DNA from: an uncultured Bacteroidia bacterium
Lineage (GTDB): Bacteria > Bacteroidota > Bacteroidia > Bacteroidales > UBA932
NCBI GenBank assembly: GCA_902795785.1
Contig: CADBMK010000154.1
Coordinates: 1-5,273, forward strand
Direction: 5' to 3'
Length of the DNA: 5,273 bases
Shown: positions 1 through 5,273 of the stretch, piece after piece
Layout: every line of letters starts with the position of its first letter
Numbering within the stretch: position 1 is the stretch's first letter
Notes under the pieces: generated by a model
Databases searched by the model: none
What the model saw: the letters and a program-made list of their open reading frames with translations, nothing else
What the model was told of the DNA's origin: nothing
Program-made: the position numbers and the translations under genes

Positions 1-243
1 AACAGAAGCTACGGCGAGAACTCAGGCGAGCGCAGGAGCTTCAATGGAAACAATTCAGGTGAGCGCAGAAACTTCAGAAACAACAACAATTCAGGTGAAC
101 GCAGAAGCGGCTTCAACTCAAACCGCAGGAGTTTCGGCGCATCAAGGAACAACAACGGTTACGGAAACAACCGCGGAGGCTTCGGCGGAGGTCGCAAGTA
201 CCAGGGCAGAGGCAACCAGGGTGGTTTCAAGAAGAAAAAGAAC
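1..243 (+). other. Low-complexity basic N-terminal extension of the pseudouridine synthase (RGG/NSGERR-like)
   Basis: In the synthase frame this stretch encodes almost only Gly, Asn, Ser, Arg, Phe and Lys, with blocks such as RGGFGGGR, GRGNQGGF and a closing KKKK. It precedes the S4 domain and has no recognisable fold. Gly/Arg-rich tails of this kind are known from RNA-binding proteins, including RNA helicases, and Bacteroidota homologues of this enzyme often carry a variable extension. I infer a disordered RNA-contacting arm. Its full length is unknown because it runs off the left edge. Confidence 0.85.
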
Positions 244-1074
244 GACTATCAGTTCGGAGCGGCTGCCGAGGCCGGAATCGACGAGATGCTCAGCAGAAGA
301 CCTATACCTCAGGCTCCTGTATACTCTGACAACGACATGGTTCCAACAGAGATCAAGGAGGAGGTACGTCTCAACAAGTACATCGCAAATTCAGGTATAT
401 GCTCACGCCGCGAGGCTGACCAGTATATCCAGGCCGGTGTAGTCACTGTCAACGGCAACGTCGTTACCGAACTCGGTACCAAGGTCAACGTCCTCAATGA
501 CGACGTACGCTTCAACGGCGAGCGTCTCAAGGGCGAGGAGAAGGTTTACATCGTAATGAACAAGCCGAAGGGATATGTAACCACAGCAAGCGATCCTCAC
601 GCAGAGAAGACCGTCATCGACCTTCTCAAGGGCGTTTCAGCAAGGGTATTCCCGGTAGGCCGTCTTGATAAGAACACCACAGGAGTCCTTATGTTCACAA
701 ACGACGGTGAAGTTGCCGAGAAACTCACACACCCTTCATACGACAAGAAGAAGATTTACCAGGTTATCCTTGACGCTCCTCTCCAGGAAGAGCACTACAA
801 CAAGATCAAGGAAGGTATCTCCCTCAACGACGGTGAGATCAAGGCTGACGAGCTCGAGTACATCGACGCTTCTGACAAGAGGAAGCTCGGTATCGAGATT
901 CACTCAGGCAAGAACCGTATCGTGCGCCGTATTTTCGAATCCCTCGGTTACGAGGTAAAGGCCCTCGACCGCGTTTACTTCGCAGGTCTTACAAAGAAGG
1001 GTCTTCAGAAGGGAGAATGGAGATATCTCACCGCTGGTGAAGTCAACGTTCTCAGAATGGGCGCTTACGTTTAA
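1..1074 (+). CDS. rluB: rRNA pseudouridine synthase, RsuA/RluB family, 5'-truncated by window edge
   Basis: This enzyme isomerises a specific uridine in rRNA to pseudouridine; RluB in E. coli acts on 23S rRNA. The frame is open from base 1, so the true start lies upstream and the visible part is 357 codons. Order of parts: a Gly/Asn/Arg/Ser-rich basic tract (window codons 1-81, ending in KKKK), a linker, an S4 RNA-binding domain from about base 364 (VRLNKYIANSG, then CSRREAD), and the catalytic domain with NKPKGY, GRLDKNTTGVL and a C-terminal GKNRIVRRIFESLGYEV motif. The catalytic aspartate of GRLD is the codon at 667-669. The GKNR..RR motif and the final KGLQKGEW stretch fit RluB better than RluA/TruA, but RluE/RluF/RsuA specificity cannot be excluded, so the symbol is tentative. 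Arg codons in the core are mostly CGT/CGC, unlike the downstream genes. The stop codon lies 12 bases before era, which suggests cotranscription. Confidence 0.93.
   Translation, partial: NRSYGENSGERRSFNGNNSGERRNFRNNNNSGERRSGFNSNRRSFGASRNNNGYGNNRGGFGGGRKYQGRGNQGGFKKKKNDYQFGAAAEAGIDEMLSRRPIPQAPVYSDNDMVPTEIKEEVRLNKYIANSGICSRREADQYIQAGVVTVNGNVVTELGTKVNVLNDDVRFNGERLKGEEKVYIVMNKPKGYVTTASDPHAEKTVIDLLKGVSARVFPVGRLDKNTTGVLMFTNDGEVAEKLTHPSYDKKKIYQVILDAPLQEEHYNKIKEGISLNDGEIKADELEYIDASDKRKLGIEIHSGKNRIVRRIFESLGYEVKALDRVYFAGLTKKGLQKGEWRYLTAGEVNVLRMGAYV
19..105 (+). repeat. Three imperfect in-frame repeats encoding NSGERR
   Basis: The hexapeptide NSGERR is encoded at 19-36, 52-69 and 88-105, so the period is 33 and then 36 bases (11 and 12 codons). 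The spacers are SFNGN and NFRNNN, both Asn/Phe-containing. Synonymous differences (ggc/ggt, gag/gaa, agg/aga) show that the copies have diverged at the DNA level while the peptide is kept. The array may continue to the left of the window. Confidence 0.85.
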
Positions 1075-1086
1075 AATAATTCCCGA

Positions 1087-1980
1087 ATGAGCGGACAAAA
1101 GGAACATAGAGCCGGTTTCGTAAACATCATAGGCAATCCTAACGTCGGAAAATCGACTCTTATGAACGCCCTCGTGGGCGAGAAGCTGTCGATCGTTACC
1201 GACAAGGCGCAGACGACAAGACACAGGATCATGGGAATCGTCAACACCGACGACTACCAGATTGTGTACTCGGACACGCCGGGAATCCTGAAGCCTAACT
1301 ACAGGCTCCAGGAGAATATGATGAACTTCGTCGACACAGCCATCGGCGATGCCGACATCATCCTCTATGTAACCGATGTCGTCGAAAAGGGCGACAAAAA
1401 TGCCGAATACATCGAGAAACTGAGCAAGATTGACTGTCCGGTAGTACTTGTGCTGAATAAAATCGACACAAGCACTCAGGACAAAGTCATCGCTCTTATG
1501 CAATGGTGGAAAGAAAAGCTGCCAAAGGCTGAAATCATTCCGGCTTCGGCTCAGGAGAAGTTCAACGTGGAGACCATAATGGACGCCATCGTAGAGAAAC
1601 TCCCGGTATCTCCGCCATGGTTCGACAAGGACCAGTTTACGGACAAGAACCTCAGGTTCTTTGCATCCGAAATCATCAGGGAGAAGATTCTCAGGAATTA
1701 CTCCCAGGAAATCCCTTACAGCTGTGAGGTTGTGGTGGAAGCCTTCAAGGAAGGAGAAGACCGCTACGACATAAGTGCCGTAATCTACGTGATGAGGGAT
1801 TCACAGAAAGGTATAATCATTGGCAAGAAAGGTGCTGCCATAAAGAAGCTTGGTACCGAATCAAGGATCGAGATGGAAGATTTCTTCCAGAAGAAGGTTT
1901 TCCTTCAGCTCTATGTCAAGGTTGACGAAGGCTGGAGAGAAAGTCGCAGGGAACTCCGCAAATTCGGCTACGAAGAATAA
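1087..1980 (+). CDS. era: GTPase Era, ribosome small-subunit assembly factor
   Basis: Era is a GTP-binding protein that acts in 30S maturation; its KH domain binds the 3' end of 16S rRNA. The 297-residue product is close to the usual ~300. All G motifs are visible: G1 GNPNVGKS (16-23), G2 region around QTTRHRI (42-48), G3 DTPG (63-66), G4 NKID (124-127) and G5 SAQ (154-156). The C-terminal KH domain carries the GxxG loop as GKKG (246-249) in GIIIGKKG. The KH domain and the RHRIMG switch region separate Era from Der and other TrmE-Era-family GTPases. The start at 1087 gives the expected short leader before G1. No Shine-Dalgarno is present in the 12-base gap after the pseudouridine synthase. 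Arg codons are mainly AGG/AGA. The gene is intact, with no missing key residue. Confidence 0.97.
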   Translation: MSGQKEHRAGFVNIIGNPNVGKSTLMNALVGEKLSIVTDKAQTTRHRIMGIVNTDDYQIVYSDTPGILKPNYRLQENMMNFVDTAIGDADIILYVTDVVEKGDKNAEYIEKLSKIDCPVVLVLNKIDTSTQDKVIALMQWWKEKLPKAEIIPASAQEKFNVETIMDAIVEKLPVSPPWFDKDQFTDKNLRFFASEIIREKILRNYSQEIPYSCEVVVEAFKEGEDRYDISAVIYVMRDSQKGIIIGKKGAAIKKLGTESRIEMEDFFQKKVFLQLYVKVDEGWRESRRELRKFGYEE

Positions 1981-1982
1981 TC

Positions 1983-1988
1983 AGGAGG
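1983..1988 (+). promoter_or_regulatory. Shine-Dalgarno sequence for parC
   Basis: AGGAGG ends 6 bases before the ATG at 1995, a near-ideal ribosome-binding site lying inside the 14-base era-parC gap. It fixes the parC start. The era and aroK starts in this window have no comparable motif, and Bacteroidota are known to rely little on Shine-Dalgarno pairing, so this site stands out. Confidence 0.75.
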
Positions 1989-1994
1989 ATAATA

Positions 1995-4712
1995 ATGAGC
2001 GAGGAAAACGAATGGGTGGATGGCAATCCGGAAGATGACGAGAAAGTCGTTGACGGTGAGGTGTCATCCGGACGCTTCGACAGGTTGCTTGATGGCGACA
2101 GCAAGAAATTCAAACTCTCATCGATGTTCAAGGACTGGTTCCTTGACTATTCGTCTTACGTAATACTTCAGAGAGCCGTTCCGCACATCGTGGACGGTCT
2201 GAAGCCTGTACAGAGGCGTGTGCTTCACGCAATGTACAAGATGGACGACGGCAGCTACACCAAGGTTGCCAACATCGTGGGACAGGCGATGCAGTACCAC
2301 CCTCACGGTGACGCATCCATACTCGGAGCACTCGTACAACTCGGTCAGAAAGGCTATCTCATTGACTGCCAGGGTAACTGGGGTAACATCCTCACAGGTG
2401 ACGGCAACGCCGCACCGCGATACATCGAGGCAAGGCTCAGCAAATTTGCCAAGGAGGTTCTCTTCGACCCGAAGGTCACCAACTGGATGACATCATACGA
2501 CGGACGAAACCAGGAGCCTACAGAGCTTCCGGTCCGCTTCCCTCTGCTTCTTGCGCAGGGAACGGAAGGTATCGCCGTAGGTATGGCCTCCAAGATTCTT
2601 CCTCACAACTTCAACGAACTCCTGGACGCATCCGTAGCCATCCTCAAGGGCAAGGATTACACAATCTATCCTGACTTCCCTACCGGAGGCTATGCGGACT
2701 GCTCAAAATACCTGGACGGAAAGCGAGGCGGAGTTATCAAGGTAAGGGCAAAGATTGACAAAATCGACAAGAACACCATCAGTATTACCGAGGTCCCTTA
2801 CGGCAAGACGGCTTCCATCCTCATCGATTCAATCCTCAAGGCAAAGGACAAGGGTAAGATTAAGATCAAGAAGATCGAGGACATGACAACCGACAAGGTT
2901 GAGATTGTCATCCACCTTCCTAACGACGTGTCTCCGGACAAGACCATTGACGCGCTCTACGCGTTCACGGACTGTGAGACCAGCATCTCCCCTAACGCCT
3001 GCGTCATCAAGGACAACAAGCCTCAGTTCCTCAGCGTAAAGGACATCCTCGAATACGATACCTTCCATACAAAGGATCTTCTCGGACGCCAGCTCCGCAT
3101 CAAGCTGGATGAACTCGAGAACGAGTGGCACTACGGTTCACTTGAAAGAATCTTCTTCGAGAACAGAATCTATAAGGTACTGGAACAGGACCAGAAAGAC
3201 TGGGAAACCCAGATTCAGGAAGTCTTCGACGCAATGAAGGCTTACCAGAAGATGCTCAAGAGGGAAATCGTACTTGACGATATCCTCAAACTGGTGGAGA
3301 AGCCTGTGAGGAAGATTTCCAAGTTCGACACCAAGGCCATGGACATCAAGATCCAGGCAATCGAGGACGAGATTAAGGAAGTTCAGGACAAACTTGAACA
3401 TCTTACAGAATACACTATAGACTGGTTCGAAGGTCTCAAAAAGAAATACGGCAAAGACTTCCCTAGGCAGACGGAAATCACCGCCTTCGAGAACATCGCC
3501 GTGACCAAGGTCGTTAACAACAACGCCAAACTCTACGCCAATTACGAGGAGGGCTTCGTGGGCATCGGCCTTAAGAGGGACGAGAACGGAGAATTCGTCT
3601 GCGACTGCTCGGACCTCTCGGAGATCATCGTCATTGGAAAGGACGGAAAATACCGCGTCACCAAGGTTTCAGACAAGGCCTTCTTTGGCAAGGACCTTCT
3701 CTACGTGGGCGTCTTCAACAGGAATGACGAGCGCACCATCTACAACGTAATCTACCGTGACGGCAAGGAGTATTACTATGCAAAGCGCTTTGCCATTACA
3801 TCGGTAACACGCGATAAGGAATACGACATCACAACGGGAGCCCCGGGATCAACCATCCTTTGGTTCACGGCCAACCACAACGGTGAGGCCGGTGCAGTCA
3901 AGATATATCTCAGACCGAAGCCGAAACTCAAGAAGACATCCTTCGAGTACGACTTCTCAACCCTTATGATCAAAGGCAAGGGCTCAAGGGGTAATCTGGT
4001 CACAAAGAACTCAATCCAGAGGATCCAGCTCAAGTCCAAGGGCGTTTCAACCATCGGCGGAAAGGATATTTGGTACGATTCAGACATCCAGAAGCTCAAC
4101 GATGAAAGCCGCGGAGAGTATCTTGGACAGTTCAACGGAGACGACAAGGTTCTGGCGGTATTCAAGAACGGAACATACTACACCACTTCGTATGATGTAA
4201 GCAACCGCTACCAGGGCGACCTGCTCCTGATAGAGAAGCACAATCCTGACAAGACCTTCACCGCCCTCTATTACGACGGAGAGGCCAAGTCATTCTATAT
4301 CAAACGATTCTCATTCCCGACAAGCGATAATACGCCTGTATCGTTCATCGCTGAAGGAGCCAAGTCTTACCTAGTGGCCATCAGCCAGGACAAGCATCCT
4401 CAGTTCATCGTCACCTTCGGAGGCAAATACGCCCACAGGGAGGCTGAAATCTTCGATGCCGAGGAGTTTATCGGCAAGAAGGGTATCACCGCAAAGGGAA
4501 AGAAATGCCACGCCTACACGGTCAAGAAAGTCGAGTTCGGAGAGCCGCTTCACAAACCTGAAGACGACATCGTCCCAGAGCCGCAGGAAACCGTCCAGGA
4601 CGAGGTCATAGATGTAGAAGACATCATCGAGACGCCGATAGAACCTATTGACCTGCCCGATCCGGGGGACATCAACGCCGGCGAGCCGGGCGAGGAACCT
4701 ACACTCTTCTAA
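1995..4712 (+). CDS. parC: DNA topoisomerase IV subunit A
   Basis: ParC is the DNA breakage-reunion subunit of topoisomerase IV, which with ParE (not in this window) decatenates and relaxes chromosomes using ATP. The 905-residue product has a charged leader (1-40), the winged-helix breakage domain with DGLKPVQRR (68-75), YHPHGD (101-106) and the active-site pair Arg142-Tyr143 in PRYIEARLSK. A tower and helical C-gate region follows, with a charged coiled-coil segment around 446-480, then a beta-rich C-terminal domain (about 485-850) containing GKGSRGNLVT (661-670) and FIGKKG. A 50-residue acidic tail (856-905) ends the protein. It is longer than E. coli ParC (752 aa) because of the C-terminal part. 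I see no GyrA-type QRRGGKG box, and the overall motif set matches Bacteroidota ParC rather than GyrA. At the quinolone-contact positions it has Ala107 and Gly111 instead of Ser and Asp/Glu. The start is supported by the AGGAGG motif; the stop is one base before aroK. Confidence 0.95.
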   Translation: MSEENEWVDGNPEDDEKVVDGEVSSGRFDRLLDGDSKKFKLSSMFKDWFLDYSSYVILQRAVPHIVDGLKPVQRRVLHAMYKMDDGSYTKVANIVGQAMQYHPHGDASILGALVQLGQKGYLIDCQGNWGNILTGDGNAAPRYIEARLSKFAKEVLFDPKVTNWMTSYDGRNQEPTELPVRFPLLLAQGTEGIAVGMASKILPHNFNELLDASVAILKGKDYTIYPDFPTGGYADCSKYLDGKRGGVIKVRAKIDKIDKNTISITEVPYGKTASILIDSILKAKDKGKIKIKKIEDMTTDKVEIVIHLPNDVSPDKTIDALYAFTDCETSISPNACVIKDNKPQFLSVKDILEYDTFHTKDLLGRQLRIKLDELENEWHYGSLERIFFENRIYKVLEQDQKDWETQIQEVFDAMKAYQKMLKREIVLDDILKLVEKPVRKISKFDTKAMDIKIQAIEDEIKEVQDKLEHLTEYTIDWFEGLKKKYGKDFPRQTEITAFENIAVTKVVNNNAKLYANYEEGFVGIGLKRDENGEFVCDCSDLSEIIVIGKDGKYRVTKVSDKAFFGKDLLYVGVFNRNDERTIYNVIYRDGKEYYYAKRFAITSVTRDKEYDITTGAPGSTILWFTANHNGEAGAVKIYLRPKPKLKKTSFEYDFSTLMIKGKGSRGNLVTKNSIQRIQLKSKGVSTIGGKDIWYDSDIQKLNDESRGEYLGQFNGDDKVLAVFKNGTYYTTSYDVSNRYQGDLLLIEKHNPDKTFTALYYDGEAKSFYIKRFSFPTSDNTPVSFIAEGAKSYLVAISQDKHPQFIVTFGGKYAHREAEIFDAEEFIGKKGITAKGKKCHAYTVKKVEFGEPLHKPEDDIVPEPQETVQDEVIDVEDIIETPIEPIDLPDPGDINAGEPGEEPTLF

Positions 4713-4713
4713 A

Positions 4714-5235
4714 ATGATCATTTCTCTCACAGGTTTCATGGGATGCGGCAAGTCCAGCATCGGCAAAGTCCTGCAGACCAGACTGGGATGCAGGCTTATA
4801 GACCTTGACGACTATATCGAGGCAAAAGCCGGAAAGAAAATCCCTGAAATCTTCAAACAATCCGGAGAACCTGCTTTCAGGAAGATGGAAGCCGAGGCTC
4901 TCAAGGAGATTATTGACAGCGAGAAGGGCCGGGACACAGTCATCCTTTCCCTCGGAGGAGGGGCAGTAATGACGCCCGAGTGCTTCGACCTTGTCAGGAA
5001 GAATACCGAATGCGTCTATCTCAGGGCTACTGTGGACACCCTGGTGGAAACCCTCTCGGGATACGAGGCGCAGAGGCCAATGCTGAGCGGAGATGAAGAC
5101 CTCAGAACCAAGGTCACAGGCCTGATGGCCAAAAGAGCCTCAACCTACGAGGCCGTGGCCTCCTATATAACAGACATCGACGGCGTCCGCTACGAGGACA
5201 CCGCCGATGATATTATCAAGCATTTTTCCCTTTAG
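4714..5235 (+). CDS. aroK: Shikimate kinase
   Basis: This cytoplasmic enzyme phosphorylates shikimate to shikimate 3-phosphate with ATP, the fifth step of the chorismate pathway. The 173-residue product has the usual length for the family. Visible motifs: Walker A GFMGCGKS (7-14), the shikimate-contact LIDLDDYIE (Asp32), Arg56 in GEPAFRKME, the glycine loop LGGG (80-83), the lid motif QRPML (120-124) with its nucleotide-contacting Arg121, and RASTY (Arg141, Tyr145) near the C-terminus. An in-frame ATG at 4648 would add 22 residues inside parC; I reject it because the P-loop must lie close to the N-terminus and the ATG at 4714 gives MIISLTGFMG, a typical family start. The start lies one base after the parC TAA, so translation may be coupled by reinitiation; there is no well-placed Shine-Dalgarno (a GAGGAA lies ~16 bases upstream). 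Arg codons are mostly AGG/AGA. Confidence 0.96.
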   Translation: MIISLTGFMGCGKSSIGKVLQTRLGCRLIDLDDYIEAKAGKKIPEIFKQSGEPAFRKMEAEALKEIIDSEKGRDTVILSLGGGAVMTPECFDLVRKNTECVYLRATVDTLVETLSGYEAQRPMLSGDEDLRTKVTGLMAKRASTYEAVASYITDIDGVRYEDTADDIIKHFSL

Positions 5236-5273
5236 ATTGCGCTGGAAATAGCATTGATGTCCGGCTGCTCGCC
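5232..5273 (-). CDS. Possible 3' end of a convergent gene (last 13 codons)
   Basis: Reading the minus strand from the right edge, one frame encodes GEQPDINAISSAI and then TAA at 5234-5232, so it would overlap the aroK stop by two bases. Nine of the 13 codons end in C or G, as in the neighbouring genes. However, 13 codons are too few to prove coding, the other two minus-strand frames are also open here, and I do not recognise the peptide. If it is not coding, the 38 bases after aroK are simply spacer with no hairpin that I can see. Confidence 0.25.
   Translation of the reverse strand, partial: GEQPDINAISSAI

Noticed and set aside
44..442. A 132-codon + strand ORF rich in Thr, Ala, Glu and Ser, overlapping the synthase's N-terminal tract
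   Set aside because: It is the out-of-frame reading of the repetitive Asn/Gly/Arg codons. It ends in random-looking sequence inside the S4 region and has no recognisable domain or ribosome-binding site.
1075..1086. AT-rich gap before era considered as a promoter
   Set aside because: Only 12 bases long and no Bacteroidota-type TAnnTTTG element; cotranscription from upstream is the simpler reading.
904..1503. A 199-codon antisense ORF across the synthase end and era
   Set aside because: It is opposite two genes with clear catalytic motifs, spans their junction and shows no domain of its own. Long antisense frames are expected from the C/G-ending codon bias.
1995..4712. Assignment of the large topoisomerase subunit as gyrA
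   Set aside because: No QRRGGKG-type GyrA box is visible, and the C-terminal motifs match the Bacteroidota topoisomerase IV A subunit as I recall it.
4648..4713. Upstream ATG extending aroK by 22 residues into parC
   Set aside because: The added residues are the out-of-frame reading of the parC tail, and they displace the Walker A loop from its usual position at the extreme N-terminus. The ATG at 4714 gives the family-typical start.
4371..4766. A 131-codon antisense ORF over the 3' end of parC and the start of aroK
   Set aside because: No domain, lies wholly opposite conserved coding sequence, and crosses the parC-aroK junction; it is a shadow of codon bias.
5236..5273. Terminator hairpin after aroK
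   Set aside because: I could find no convincing inverted repeat followed by a T-run in these 38 bases; a terminator may lie beyond the window.

Overview
The window is ordinary core-genome DNA, almost fully coding, with all confident genes on the + strand. The proteins point to Bacteroidota, most likely Bacteroidales. The evidence is a pseudouridine synthase with a long Gly/Asn/Arg-rich N-terminal extension, a topoisomerase IV A subunit of about 905 residues with the motif set I associate with this phylum (HPHGDAS, a GKGSRGNLVT-type loop, an FIGKKG-type C-terminal motif), and mostly weak or absent Shine-Dalgarno sequences. Genus cannot be decided from the sequence. Base composition is about balanced, with a preference for C/G-ending codons.

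Layout: (1) positions 1-1074, the 3' part of an RsuA/RluB-family rRNA pseudouridine synthase gene that is open at the window's left edge. Its first ~80 codons encode a low-complexity NSGERR/RGG-like tract. (2) 1087-1980, era, a ribosome-assembly GTPase. (3) 1995-4712, parC, topoisomerase IV subunit A, with an acidic tail. (4) 4714-5235, aroK, shikimate kinase. (5) 5236-5273, 38 bases with no assignable + strand gene; the minus strand could hold the last codons of a convergent gene. Intergenic gaps are 12, 14 and 1 bases, so the four genes look like one transcription unit. I see no promoter, terminator, RNA gene, mobile element or CRISPR in the window.

Functionally the genes are a housekeeping mixture. 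Two act on rRNA or ribosome maturation (pseudouridine synthase on rRNA, Era on the 16S 3' end), one on chromosome decatenation (ParC, whose partner ParE is not here) and one on aromatic amino-acid precursor synthesis (AroK). I found no evidence of an undescribed multi-gene system. The points most worth a second look are the repeat-bearing RNA-binding-like extension of the pseudouridine synthase, the non-canonical residues at the quinolone-contact positions of ParC, the acidic ParC tail, and the lone strong Shine-Dalgarno in front of parC.
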